A stretch of DNA of 39,514 nucleotides from Longimicrobium sp. Lineage in GTDB: Bacteria > Gemmatimonadota > Gemmatimonadetes > Longimicrobiales > Longimicrobiaceae. Under the pieces are notes generated by a model. It saw only the letters and a program-made list of their open reading frames with translations, was not told the origin of the DNA and made no database searches. The stretch covers positions 1-39,514 of the forward strand of contig DASVTZ010000248.1 in NCBI GenBank assembly GCA_036387335.1, in the 5' to 3' direction. Each line of letters opens with the position of its first letter. The first letter of the stretch is position 1. Below are positions 16,076 through 24,235 of the stretch, piece after piece. The position numbers and the translations under genes are program-made.

Positions 16076-17137
16076 TCACTGCAGCGTCTGCAGGTACGCC
16101 ACGATGTACCGGATTTCCTCGTCCTTGAGGTTGAGGTTCGGCATCTTGGAGCCCGGCTTTACCGCGGGCGGATCCCTGAGCCACTTGCTGAGGTTCTCCG
16201 CGTTGTTCTCCAGGATTCCGGCGGCCAGGTAGCGGCGGCGGCCGAAGTGCGTCAGGTTCGGGCCGGTGCGCCCCATGGTGGACGAGTCCCGCGCCGCGCC
16301 GTAGCGCAGGGTGTGGCACCCGGCGCACGCGCCCTTGGTCACCAGCTGCTTGCCGAGCATCACCGCCGAGTCCCGCGGGGCGGGGGCGGGCTGCGACTCG
16401 TTCTGCAGCCACTGCTGGAAGCCGCCGCGGTCGTGCGCCACCAGCCGCATCTTCATGAGCGCGTGAGAGTCGCCGCAGAACTCGGCGCACTGCCCCAGGT
16501 ACACCCCCGGCTCTTCGGGGGTGAACATGATGGTGTTCACCTTGTTGGGGATCAGGTCGCGCTTGCCGCCCATCTGCGGCACCCAGAAGGCGTGGAGCAC
16601 GTCGGCCGTGGTCATGCGGAGCTGCACGGGGGTGCCGACGGGGACGTGGATCTCGTTGGCGGTCACCACCGTGTCGCGCCCGCCGTTGACCGCGTAGCGG
16701 AACTCCCACCACCACTGGTACCCGCGCACCTGCACGATGAGCGCGTTGGCCGGGGCCTCGCGCTGCGTGTTGAAGATGCTGCGCACCGTGGGCACCGCGA
16801 TCGCCGCCAGGATGAGGGCGGGGATGAAGGTCCAGAGCAGCTCCAGGCGGGCGTTTCCGTGCACCTGCTCGGGCTCGGGGTGGCCGGGCTGGTAGCGGAA
16901 GCGCCACACGATGTACCCCAGCAGCGCGAACACGAAGAGGCCGACGAGCACGCCCAGCACCAGGGTGTACTTGAACAGCCAGTCCAGCTCCCGCGCGAAG
17001 TCGCTGGCGGGGGCGAAGGTCGTCTGCGGGTACGTCTTCAGGTGGTCTTCCCCGCACCCGGCCAGCAGGGTGAGGAGCGCGAGCCCGAAGGCCGGCTTCC
17101 AGGGGGAGTACCCGGAGCTTTTCGCTCGTGACTTCAT
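16076..17137 (-). CDS. ctaC: Cytochrome c oxidase subunit II with fused cytochrome c domain (lipoprotein)
   Basis: The 353-residue product is a lipoprotein (LLAGC, cysteine 28) with two membrane helices (about 56-78 and 98-118). A periplasmic cupredoxin domain carries the CuA ligands H182, C217, E219, C221, H225 and M228 (QCAEFCGDSHALM). From about 255 it continues as a class I cytochrome c with CAGCH (C271, C274, H275) and axial M332 (SKMPNL). This fusion defines caa3-type oxidases, in which electrons enter through the attached cytochrome. ATG 17137 was chosen because the signal peptide starts there. It is the first gene of the oxidase cluster, with a TATAAT box about 100 bases upstream. Confidence 0.96.
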   Translation of the reverse strand: MKSRAKSSGYSPWKPAFGLALLTLLAGCGEDHLKTYPQTTFAPASDFARELDWLFKYTLVLGVLVGLFVFALLGYIVWRFRYQPGHPEPEQVHGNARLELLWTFIPALILAAIAVPTVRSIFNTQREAPANALIVQVRGYQWWWEFRYAVNGGRDTVVTANEIHVPVGTPVQLRMTTADVLHAFWVPQMGGKRDLIPNKVNTIMFTPEEPGVYLGQCAEFCGDSHALMKMRLVAHDRGGFQQWLQNESQPAPAPRDSAVMLGKQLVTKGACAGCHTLRYGAARDSSTMGRTGPNLTHFGRRRYLAAGILENNAENLSKWLRDPPAVKPGSKMPNLNLKDEEIRYIVAYLQTLQ

Positions 17138-17237
17138 GGACGGTGGAGTCTCGGTGGTCGGATACGGCGTTCGCCCCCGGGGCGCGGGCACCTTCCCCGG
17201 CGGGCGTATTCGCGGCGCGCCCGCGCCGGAAAACGGC

Positions 17238-17243
17238 ATTATA
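17238..17243 (-). promoter_or_regulatory. Candidate -10 box for the cytochrome oxidase operon
   Basis: A perfect TATAAT on the minus strand lies about 100 bases before the ctaC start, in otherwise very GC-rich DNA. No good -35 hexamer sits 17 bases upstream (TAGCGG), so an activator or alternative sigma factor is possible. Confidence 0.45.
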
Positions 17244-17483
17244 GCCGGGGGGCATGCGAGCCGCTAGGCCCGCCATTTCCCCCCGCGCACACAGCCCCAC
17301 GGAACCGAAATCCTGTTTCGGCAGCGTGAATGTAGCGCCCCCCCGCGCCCTCGTCTGTAGGGAACCGCCCGACAGCCGTGTGGGGCGCCCCCTCCGGGCC
17401 CCCTCCCCCCGGCCCCCTCCCCCGCCTGCGGGGGCGCAGGGCGGGTGAGGGGGAGAACTACCCTCCGCCTCACACCGATCCCG

Positions 17484-17648
17484 TAGGGGCGCGATTCATC
17501 GCGCCCGTGCCCGCCTGCGCCCCGACCCTCTCTCTCGCACACCGACGCCGGTAGGGGCAGACCTGCGTGTCTGCCCACCCTCGCCCCTGCCCCGATCCCG
17601 CCTGACGCACACGATGCGCGTAGGGGCCGCCCCACGTGGCTGCCCGTG
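17484..17648 (+). repeat. Composite palindromic element A-B-C, copy 1
   Basis: Three different palindromes each begin with TAGGGGC: A at 17484-17510 (core GCGCGATTCATCGCGC), B at 17552-17578 (core GCAGACCTGCGTGTCTGC) and C at 17621-17648 (core CCCCACGTGGCTGCCC). The start-to-start spacing is 68 and 69 bases. The DNA between them is GC-rich and not palindromic. Confidence 0.8.
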
Positions 17649-17718
17649 CCATCCCGCGCGCCGTCCGCCGCGGCGCGACCCGTTCCCCGCCGTTGCCGCC
17701 GTCGTTACACTTCCCTGC

Positions 17719-19623
17719 ATGGCACCACCACGCACACTGAACGGCACGCGGCGCGGACGCGGCGGGGCCCCACCGAGCTGGGCAGACCGGCGGCGCGCCA
17801 TGCGCAACCTCCCGCCCTTTCTGCGCATGGTGTGGGAGACGCACCGCGGCTACACGGCCGCCATCGTGCTGCTGCGGCTGCTGCGCGCCTTCATCCCGCT
17901 CGCCAGCCTCTGGATCGGCAAGCTGATCATCGACACCGTGGTGCGCTCCGCTGAGTCCGGGAGGCCGGAGTGGCGGGCCGTGGCCACGCTGGTGGCGATG
18001 GAGCTCGGCGTGGTGACGCTGGGCGAGCTGCTGGCGCGCGCCGGGGCGCTCCTCGAATCGCTCCTGGGCGACCTCTTCTCCAACCGCATGAGCGTGCGGC
18101 TGATGGAGCACGCCGCCCTGCTGGACCTGCAGCACTTCGAGGATCCCACCTTTTACGACCGCCTGGAGCGCGCCCGCCGCCACACCGTGGGCCGCATCGC
18201 CCTGCTGAGCCAGCTCCTGGGGCTGGCGCAGAATACGCTGACGCTGGTCACTCTGATAGGAACGCTGCTGGCGTTCTCGCCGCTGCTCTTCGTGCTGCTG
18301 GTGGCGGCGGTGCTCCCGTCGTTCCTGGGCGAGACGCACTTCGCGGCGCTGGGCTACTCGCTCCTCTATTCGTGGACGCCGGAGCGGCGCAAGCTGGACT
18401 ACTACCGGCTGATCGCCGCGTCGGACAAGACGGCCAAGGAGGTGAAGCTCTTCGGCCTGTCGCGCTACCTGATCGACCAGTACCGCGCGCTGGCGGACGA
18501 CTTCTACCTCGCCAACCGCGCGCTGGCGATCCGGCGTGGGGTGGTGGGGATGGCGCTGTCGCTGGTCTCCACGTTGGGATACTATGCGGCGTACGGCACC
18601 ATCATCTACCGCGTGGTGCTGGGCCGCCTCACCATCGGTGACCTGACGCTGCTGGGCGGGACCTTTTCGCACTCCCGCACGCTGATCCAGGGGATGCTCC
18701 TCTCCACCTCGGAGCTGTACGAGCAGGCGCTCTTTTTGGAGGACCTCTTCGTCTTCCTGAGGATGCGCCCGAGCATCGCGGCCCCCGTCCAGCCGGCGCC
18801 CTTTCCGCGCCCGATCCGTGACGGTTTCGAGTTCCGCGACGTCTGGTTCAGGTACCCCGAAGCGTCGGAGGAGGGCGCACGAGCCACCGCCGAGGACGAC
18901 GAGTCCGCCTGGGTGCTGCGCGGCATCTCGTTCCGCGTGGCGCCGGGCGAGAGGCTCGCGCTGGTGGGGGAGAACGGCGCGGGAAAGACGACGCTCACCA
19001 AGCTGATCACCCGCCTGTACGATCCCACGCGCGGCGAGATCCTGCTGGACGGCGTTCCGCTGCGCGACTACGATCCGGCGGAGCTGCACGCCAACGTGGG
19101 TGTCATCTTTCAGGACTTCGTGCGTTACGACATGGCCGCGGAGGAGAACATCGCCGTGGGCCGCATCGCGCTGCTGGAGGCGGACCCGGAGGGATCGCGC
19201 GGCGCCATCGAGGACGCGGCGCACCGCTCGCTGGCGGCGGAGGTGATCGAGGCGCTTCCCGAGCGCTACCGCACCATGCTGGGCCGCCGCTTCGAGGGCG
19301 GGGTGGACCTGAGCGGCGGGCAATGGCAGAAAGTGGCCCTCGGCCGCGCCTACATGCGCGATGCCCAGCTCCTGATCCTCGACGAGCCCACCGCCGCCCT
19401 CGACGCGCGCGCCGAGTTCGTCGTCTTCGAGCGGTTCGCGGAGCTCACGGAGGGCAAGATGGCCATCCTCATCTCCCACCGCTTCTCCACCGTCCGCATG
19501 GCCGACCGCATCCTGGTACTGGAGCACGGCCAGGTGCTGGAGGAAGGCACGCACGACACCCTGGTGGCGGGCGGGGGGCGGTATGCGGAGCTGTTCGCGC
19601 TCCAGGCCGCGGGCTACAGGTGA
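17719..19623 (+). CDS. ABC exporter, fused permease and ATPase
   Basis: The 634-residue half-transporter has an N-terminal transmembrane domain (about 30-340, roughly six helices) followed by a nucleotide-binding domain. Walker A is GENGAGKT (417-424), the signature LSGGQ (531-535), Walker B LLILDEP (551-557), with the switch histidine at 587 (ISHRF). It should work as a dimer exporting a lipid, peptide or drug-like substrate; nothing in the sequence fixes the substrate. The start is set at ATG 17719, but no clear ribosome site precedes it and ATG 17800 (MRNLPPFLRM) is a good alternative. An 8-base tandem repeat begins 5 bases after the stop. Confidence 0.88.
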   Translation: MAPPRTLNGTRRGRGGAPPSWADRRRAMRNLPPFLRMVWETHRGYTAAIVLLRLLRAFIPLASLWIGKLIIDTVVRSAESGRPEWRAVATLVAMELGVVTLGELLARAGALLESLLGDLFSNRMSVRLMEHAALLDLQHFEDPTFYDRLERARRHTVGRIALLSQLLGLAQNTLTLVTLIGTLLAFSPLLFVLLVAAVLPSFLGETHFAALGYSLLYSWTPERRKLDYYRLIAASDKTAKEVKLFGLSRYLIDQYRALADDFYLANRALAIRRGVVGMALSLVSTLGYYAAYGTIIYRVVLGRLTIGDLTLLGGTFSHSRTLIQGMLLSTSELYEQALFLEDLFVFLRMRPSIAAPVQPAPFPRPIRDGFEFRDVWFRYPEASEEGARATAEDDESAWVLRGISFRVAPGERLALVGENGAGKTTLTKLITRLYDPTRGEILLDGVPLRDYDPAELHANVGVIFQDFVRYDMAAEENIAVGRIALLEADPEGSRGAIEDAAHRSLAAEVIEALPERYRTMLGRRFEGGVDLSGGQWQKVALGRAYMRDAQLLILDEPTAALDARAEFVVFERFAELTEGKMAILISHRFSTVRMADRILVLEHGQVLEEGTHDTLVAGGGRYAELFALQAAGYR

Positions 19624-19628
19624 GGAAA

Positions 19629-19660
19629 AGTGCGTGAGTGCGTTAGTGCGTGAGTGCGTT
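19629..19660 (+). repeat. Tandem 8-base repeat GTGCGTGA/GTGCGTTA, about 4 copies
   Basis: Four near-identical 8-base units start 5 bases after the ABC exporter stop. An inverted set of the same unit lies at 19913-19944, so the pair brackets a segment of about 250 bases. Confidence 0.75.
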
Positions 19661-19661
19661 T

Positions 19662-19912
19662 TCTACAGGACGCCTCGTCGCCCATTTTGTCATCCTGAAG
19701 GAGCCGCATCACCGTCCTCTGCTCGGACACCAAAGATGGGCGGCGACTGAAGGATCTAGCCCGCGTGGCACGAGGGCGGCGCAATGGAACAACTCCTCGC
19801 TCCGCATAGTAAATCCTCAGCCATGCGCGACTGCGCGCACGTGGCTGAGGGCACGCCGCGCTAGAATGCGTTTTGACATAAATGGCGGGGACCGTTCGTT
19901 ATCCAGCGCACC
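19662..19912. repeat. Non-coding segment bracketed by inverted tandem repeats
   Basis: It holds a dispersed TTTGTCATCCTGA...GGCGACTGAAGGATCTA repeat (19686-19757) that has a counterpart at 35308-35452. A 9-pair hairpin follows (CCTCAGCCA at 19815 with TGGCTGAGG at 19842). A TTGACA at 19873-19878 could be the -35 box of the AAA ATPase gene, with a poor CGTTAT 18 bases on. No gene is visible. Confidence 0.55.
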
Positions 19913-19944
19913 AACGCACTAACGCACTAACGCACTAACGCACT
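19913..19944 (-). repeat. Tandem 8-base repeat, inverted set (AACGCACT)
   Basis: About four units of AACGCACT, the reverse complement of the set at 19629-19660, end 10 bases before the ATG of the AAA ATPase. They occupy the place where a ribosome-binding site would be. Confidence 0.75.
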
Positions 19945-19954
19945 CCGCCGTCCC

Positions 19955-20707
19955 ATGCCGCTCCCCCACCTACGCCTGGAACGCGAATGGGTGCCGTCCT
20001 TCGACGTGTACCCGTTCAGCCTTCCCGCCGTACGCGGCCTGGACACGATGCCCCTCCACCCCGCGGTCACCTTTCTCGCCGGCGAGAACGGATCGGGAAA
20101 GAGCACGCTGCTGGAGGCGGCGGCGATCGCGCTGGGGCTGAATGCGGAGGGCGGAGGGCGCAACATCCGCTTCGTGACGCGGCCGTCGCACTCCGTGCTG
20201 CACGGGTATCTGGACCTGGGGCTGGCGGGGCGCCGGCCGCCCGACGGATTCTTTTTGAGGGCGGAGAGCTTCTTCAACCTCGCCACCGAGGTGGAGCGGC
20301 TCGACCGGGCCAAAGCGTTCGGCGGCGCGCTCGCGAAGGCGTACGGAGACCGCCCGCTCCACGAGATGTCGCATGGCGAGGCCTTTCTCGCGCTCTTTGA
20401 AAACCGGATGAGCCGGCCCGGCGTATACCTCCTCGACGAGCCTGAGGCCGCCCTCTCGCCCGCCCGGCAGCTCTCGCTGCTGGGGCTCGTGCACCGCATG
20501 GTGGCGCGCGGATCGCAACTGATATTTGCCACCCACTCGCCTCTCCTCCTGGCCTACCCGAACGCCTGGATCTATGCGCTGGGAGCGGAGGGGATCGAGC
20601 GCACGCCGTACGAACGGACCGAGGCGTATCGAGTGACGAGCGAGTTCCTGGCCCACCGCGGCCGCGTGCTCGACGCGCTTCTTGCCACGCCCGACACGCA
20701 ATCTTAA
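19955..20707 (+). CDS. AAA-family ATPase (ABC/SMC-like, COG3910 type)
   Basis: The 250-residue soluble protein has Walker A GENGSGKS (43-50), a signature-like MSHGEAFLALF and Walker B GVYLLDEPEAALS. A late LIFATHSP with the switch histidine follows. This order, in a compact single domain with no membrane part, matches the small predicted ATPases of COG3910, related to RecF/SMC heads and ABC domains. The function is unknown; some relatives occur in defence or DNA-maintenance loci, but no partner nuclease is visible here. There is no recognisable ribosome site, because tandem repeats run almost to the ATG. The TPR gene follows after 109 bases. Confidence 0.8.
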   Translation: MPLPHLRLEREWVPSFDVYPFSLPAVRGLDTMPLHPAVTFLAGENGSGKSTLLEAAAIALGLNAEGGGRNIRFVTRPSHSVLHGYLDLGLAGRRPPDGFFLRAESFFNLATEVERLDRAKAFGGALAKAYGDRPLHEMSHGEAFLALFENRMSRPGVYLLDEPEAALSPARQLSLLGLVHRMVARGSQLIFATHSPLLLAYPNAWIYALGAEGIERTPYERTEAYRVTSEFLAHRGRVLDALLATPDTQS

Positions 20708-20816
20708 TCGTCGCCCGAAATCGGAACCCTGTTCCGCGGAGCGAAACCTTCTTACTTTCTGGCCGGAAACACCGCAGCACGCGTTCCGTTTCCGATTTCC
20801 TACCCCTCCGGAGCCC

Positions 20817-22121
20817 ATGATGAAGCTCTCGCCTCCACGCTCCACGCGCGCGCGCACCGGCCGCTGCTACGTCCCGACCGTTCCGCTCACGCGGCGCGGA
20901 AGCGGGCCGGAAGGGGCCGAGATCCTACAGGAGATCCCCGGCGAGCTGGGGGTGCTGCTGTGGGCCACGCTGCGCGACGTGATGCTCTACCTGGGCGCGC
21001 CCGCGGCGGAGCGGGGTGGGCTCTTTCCGGCGGACGCGGGCGAGGAGCGCCGGGCGGAGATCCGGGCGTGCGGGGCGGATCCGTCGCTCTGGGCGCCCCT
21101 GCTGGTGGTGGCGGAGATGATGGGAGCGCCGGAGGAGGCGAGCCGGGCGCGGGTGGCGCACGCCTGCCGCGCCATCGCCCGCTGGGCCGAGGGCGATGCG
21201 CCCGCCACGCGCCTGGCCTTTTCGCAGGCGGCGGCGCTGGCCCGCCCAGGCGATCCGCGGCTGGCGCTGGCCACCGCGCGCCTCGCCCGCGACGCCGCGG
21301 ACCACGCACGCGCGGAAACGTGGTTCCGCCGCGCCGTGAAGCTGGCGCGCGGCAAGGACTGGGAGTCGTACGGCTGGGCCTTCGTGGGGCTGGGGGTGCT
21401 CTACCACCGCGGCGGCAACTACCCCGCCGCGCGCGCCGTGGTGGGGCGCGCGCTGCGCACCGCGCGCCGCCGCCGCATGCGCGGGCTGGCGGGGGCCGCG
21501 CACCACGAGCTCTTCGTGTTCGCGCTGGACGCGCACCGCGTGGACGAGGCGTACGCGCACGCGGAGTCCGCGGTGCAGGCGTATGGGCCGGCGCACCCGC
21601 GTCTCCCGGCGCTGGCGCACGACGTGGGCTGCTTCTGGTCGCAGCAGGGCTACTTCGGCCGCGCGCTCCCCGTGTTCGAGCAGATCCTGCCCTGCTTCAC
21701 CGAGCCCACGGCGCAGGCGCTGGTGGTGGCCAACGCCGCGCGCGCGGCTGCGGGCGCCGGCGACCGGGCGCGCTACGAGGAGAACCGCGCGGCCACCCTC
21801 GCGCTGCTGGATCGCGGCTCCGCGTGCGCCCCCGTCGCCGCCGAATCGCTCCTGCTGCTGGCGCGCGCGGACAACACGATGGCGGAGTGGGCGCGCGCGG
21901 AAGAGACGGCCTCGCGCGCCGCCGGCATGGCGGCCGCGCGAAACGAGAGCCACACGCGCATGCTGGCCGAGGGGCAGCTCGACTCCGCGCGCCGCCGCCT
22001 CGCGGTGCGCACACCCGCGGCGGAGGAGCCGGCCGAGATCGCGCGGGACGCGGAGCGGCTGGCCGGCGAGTTCGGCCGTTTCCTGCGGCGGCGTTCGGAG
22101 CTGCAGTCCGCTCCGGCGTAG
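20817..22121 (+). CDS. Tetratricopeptide-repeat protein of unknown role
   Basis: The 434-residue soluble protein has no signal peptide. Its first 140 residues are helical with no recognised motif. From about 140 to 400 it shows successive TPR-like helical pairs, for example AFSQAAALARPGDPRLALAT, AETWFRRAVKLARGKDWES, GGNYPAARAVVGRALRTA and YFGRALPVFEQILPCF. Such arrays bind other proteins. ATG 20817 is chosen (a second ATG follows directly); CCGGAG lies before it. It is followed by a convergent 50-residue lipoprotein gene and, beyond that, a plus-strand AraC-like regulator. I infer a regulatory or scaffold role, without direct evidence. Confidence 0.7.
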   Translation: MMKLSPPRSTRARTGRCYVPTVPLTRRGSGPEGAEILQEIPGELGVLLWATLRDVMLYLGAPAAERGGLFPADAGEERRAEIRACGADPSLWAPLLVVAEMMGAPEEASRARVAHACRAIARWAEGDAPATRLAFSQAAALARPGDPRLALATARLARDAADHARAETWFRRAVKLARGKDWESYGWAFVGLGVLYHRGGNYPAARAVVGRALRTARRRRMRGLAGAAHHELFVFALDAHRVDEAYAHAESAVQAYGPAHPRLPALAHDVGCFWSQQGYFGRALPVFEQILPCFTEPTAQALVVANAARAAAGAGDRARYEENRAATLALLDRGSACAPVAAESLLLLARADNTMAEWARAEETASRAAGMAAARNESHTRMLAEGQLDSARRRLAVRTPAAEEPAEIARDAERLAGEFGRFLRRRSELQSAPA

Positions 22122-22133
22122 GCGCGGCGCGGC

Positions 22134-22286
22134 TCAGCCGCCGCTCCCCATCGTGCCGTTCCCGAGCTCCTGGGCTTTCGCGGGCGGCGCGACGCTGTCG
22201 ACGTCGGGCCCGGTGATGCTGTCGGAGCCGCAGGCGGTCAGCAGACAGATGAGGCAGGCGAGTGGAAGGATGCGCACGATCTTCAT
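22134..22286 (-). CDS. 50-residue lipoprotein with Gly/Ser-rich C-terminus
   Basis: A short gene encodes MKIVRILPLACLICLLTACG and then 30 more residues. The signal peptide ends in a lipobox LTAC (cysteine 19), so nearly the whole mature protein is a 32-residue tail that starts SDSITGPDVD and ends NGTMGSGG. CGGAGC lies 6 bases before ATG 22286. It is divergent from the AraC-like regulator (start 22398) and convergent with the TPR gene, whose stop is 12 bases away. The GPDV and terminal GSGG pattern looks like a family of very small secreted proteins, but I cannot name it. Function unknown. Confidence 0.7.
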   Translation of the reverse strand: MKIVRILPLACLICLLTACGSDSITGPDVDSVAPPAKAQELGNGTMGSGG

Positions 22287-22397
22287 CGTTCGGCTCCGGT
22301 GTGGGAATGGGGTGTGAGCGGGAAGCTGCGGAAAGGTGCGCCCGTAAGTGGTGGCAGGTCAAGACGCGTCGTAAAACCTACGCTATCGGGACAGCAG

Positions 22398-23222
22398 ATG
22401 CAGACGGTGATCCGACCGGTGTTCCTGCTCCACGAGGACCCGGATCTGAAGTCGCGGTTGTGCGGCGTCCTGAGCGACGCCGAGGAGCTGGTGCGGGTGC
22501 CGGACTGGGACTCGCTGCGCGCCTCGCTGCGCCGCGCGCCGGCCACGGCCATCAGCGTGGTGGACCCCCGGCACGAGCCGCCCGGCGAGCTGCGCGTGCT
22601 GCTGGAGGAGTTCCCCTCGGCCACGGTGCTCGCGGTGGTGAGCCCCGCCCTGGGCCGCGGCGACACGCTGCGCGAGCTCTTTGCCTGGGGGGTGGCGGAC
22701 GTGATCGTGCGCGGCCGCGAGGATACCGTTCCCGCGCTGGCCCGCCGCGTGGACGGGGTGCGGGCGCGCACGGTGCACCGCCTGCTGGAGCGTGCCCTTC
22801 CCCGCACGGTCCCCAGCCGCTCGCGCGCGCTGCTGGCCGCGGCGGCGGAGACGGTGGCCGCGGGGGGGCTCGCGGCGGAGCTGGCGGCGGCGCTGGGGGT
22901 GAACGAGCGCACCGTCCTCCGCTGGTGCGAGCGCGCCGACCTCCCGCCCCCGCGCCGGCTCCTCGCCTGGCTGCGCCTCCTGCTGGCCGCCGAGATGCTG
23001 GACGACCCCGGGCGCACCGTGGGCGCCATCGCCGGGGTGAGCGGGTACGCCAGCGCGGTGAGCCTCAAGGCGGCGTTCAGGCAGTTCGTGGGGATGACGC
23101 CCCGCGACGCGCGTGAACGGGGTGCGTTCGACACCGTGGCCGCGGGATTCGCGGGCGAGCTCTTCCGGCTGCGCGAGGCGGCGCGGGAGCAGGGAAGGCC
23201 GGAGAAGACCTGGTTGAACTGA
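22398..23222 (+). CDS. AraC-like helix-turn-helix regulator with receiver-like N-terminus
   Basis: The 274-residue product has an N-terminal part (about 1-130) with the alternating strand/helix pattern of a response-regulator receiver (PVFLLHEDPDLKSRL, TAISVVDPR, VLAVVSPALGRGD). The phospho-acceptor geometry is not clear, so it may be a pseudo-receiver. The C-terminal part (about 160-250) has two helix-turn-helix units; the second, TVGAIAGVSGYASAVSLKAA with FRQFVGMTPRDAR, is typical of AraC/XylS proteins. It is divergent from the 50-residue lipoprotein gene and may regulate it. ATG 22398 is chosen because the receiver-like fold begins there. Confidence 0.75.
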   Translation: MQTVIRPVFLLHEDPDLKSRLCGVLSDAEELVRVPDWDSLRASLRRAPATAISVVDPRHEPPGELRVLLEEFPSATVLAVVSPALGRGDTLRELFAWGVADVIVRGREDTVPALARRVDGVRARTVHRLLERALPRTVPSRSRALLAAAAETVAAGGLAAELAAALGVNERTVLRWCERADLPPPRRLLAWLRLLLAAEMLDDPGRTVGAIAGVSGYASAVSLKAAFRQFVGMTPRDARERGAFDTVAAGFAGELFRLREAAREQGRPEKTWLN

Positions 23223-23761
23223 TGAGGTCGGGCCCGGCGCGGGGCGGGAGGAGGGCGCGCGGGGTGGTGTTGGAGGGCCGCACTGGGAGGGTGCGGCCCG
23301 CCGCGTTTTCGGGCGCGGGAAAGGCGGGCCGGCGCGGGCGGCGCGGATCTGGGGGGAGGTGGCGGCGCCCGTGGGCCAGGATCAGCGCGGGGGGATGATG
23401 GCATGATAGTCGGGCGGGGGTGTTGTGACAATATTGACGGTTTGGATGCGGGGGCTGAGGGTGGGCAGACACGCAGGTCTGCCCCTACGGATTTCGTGTG
23501 CGGGGGGCGGGGGGTGGGGAGGGGGCGGGCACGGGCAGCCACGTGGGGCGGCCCCTACGGGATATGCGCGTGCGTCGGCGGGGCCGGGCACGGGCGGGCC
23601 CACCGGGTCTGCGCGGGCATACCGGGAGGCGACACTGTTCGTGGAGGGGCGGGCGGGCGACGGGCGGGGGGATGGGGTGGTGGCACGCGCGTTGCTCCCC
23701 TGCACGGCTTCCGCGGCGGGTTGCCGCACGTCACAGTTTTCGAGCGAACCCAGACCCTTCG
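23223..23761. other. Gap of about 540 bases without a gene
   Basis: The first 230 bases are extremely GC-rich and show no motif I can name. 23461-23558 holds an incomplete composite palindromic element (B and C in inverted orientation). The last 200 bases lead into the zinc-ribbon gene and contain no clear promoter. Open frames here derive from the repeats. Confidence 0.5.
23461..23558 (-). repeat. Composite palindromic element, copy 2 (B and C only, inverted)
   Basis: B at 23461-23489 (GGGCAGACACGCAGGTCTGC) and C at 23531-23558 (GGGCAGCCACGTGGGGCGGC), 70 bases apart, each ending CCCCTAC. Read on the minus strand the order is C then B, so relative to copy 1 the pair is reordered and A is missing. 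Confidence 0.75.
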
Positions 23762-24235
23762 ATGGCTTTGCACCTCTTCTCCACCCCCGTGCAGTGCACC
23801 AACTGCAACACGGTGGTGGATGACCCCACGCTGGAGCGCTGCCCCAACTGCGGCAACCTCCTCAAGGAGCGCCGCGCGCCCCGCCGCCTCGCAGGGCTGG
23901 AGGAACGCTACGGGAGCATCCGCATCCTGCTGGGGGTGCTCCGCTTCCTCGCCGTGATCATCCTGGTGGTCGGCGGCGTTGCCTTCTTCGGCGCGCTCGG
24001 CGGCAACCGGACGGATGGGATGGAGGGGGTCGGCATCCTCCTCTCCAGCGTGCTGGGCGCGGTGGCGATGTTCTCCATCGCCGCCTTCTTCGAGCTCACC
24101 ATGGACATCGAGGAGAACACGCGGGCCTCGTTCAGGCTCCAGCAGCAGATCCTGGAAGAGCTGGGCGAGACGCGGCGCGGCGCCGGGGCCACGGTGGAAC
24201 CCGCGGGCCCGGAAGGGCAGACGGCCGCACGATGA
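23762..24235 (+). CDS. Zinc-ribbon membrane protein
   Basis: The 157-residue product has an N-terminal zinc ribbon with CTNC (12, 15) and CPNC (27, 30). Two membrane helices follow (about 56-79 and 90-111), then a C-terminal helical tail with IEENTRASFRLQQQILEELG that could form a coiled coil. The ribbon is probably cytosolic. The family is not one I can name. Its TGA overlaps the ATG of the PBP4-type gene (ATGA), which argues for co-expression and perhaps a link with envelope metabolism. Confidence 0.75.
   Translation: MALHLFSTPVQCTNCNTVVDDPTLERCPNCGNLLKERRAPRRLAGLEERYGSIRILLGVLRFLAVIILVVGGVAFFGALGGNRTDGMEGVGILLSSVLGAVAMFSIAAFFELTMDIEENTRASFRLQQQILEELGETRRGAGATVEPAGPEGQTAAR

Larger units (their letters stand above)
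17138..17718. other. Gap of about 580 bases between ctaC and the ABC exporter
   Basis: The part next to ctaC (17138-17300) holds the operon leader and the TATAAT box. 17385-17455 is a run of CCCCCTCCCCC-type repeats with an inverted GGTGAGGGGGAG arm. 17484-17648 is a composite A-B-C palindromic element. I see no credible gene: the open frames here are made of the palindromes themselves. Confidence 0.6.

Noticed and set aside
14055-16232. Open frame of 725 codons on plus across ctaD
   Set aside because: The opposite strand encodes subunit I with all ligands. The plus frame is low-complexity H/R/E/D and not protein-like.
17484-17648. CRISPR array
   Set aside because: The three repeats differ from each other, are palindromic and number only three, and no cas gene is present.
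17470-19554. Open frame of 694 codons on minus across the ABC exporter
   Set aside because: The plus strand has complete ABC motifs. The minus frame starts and ends arbitrarily and runs into the repeats.
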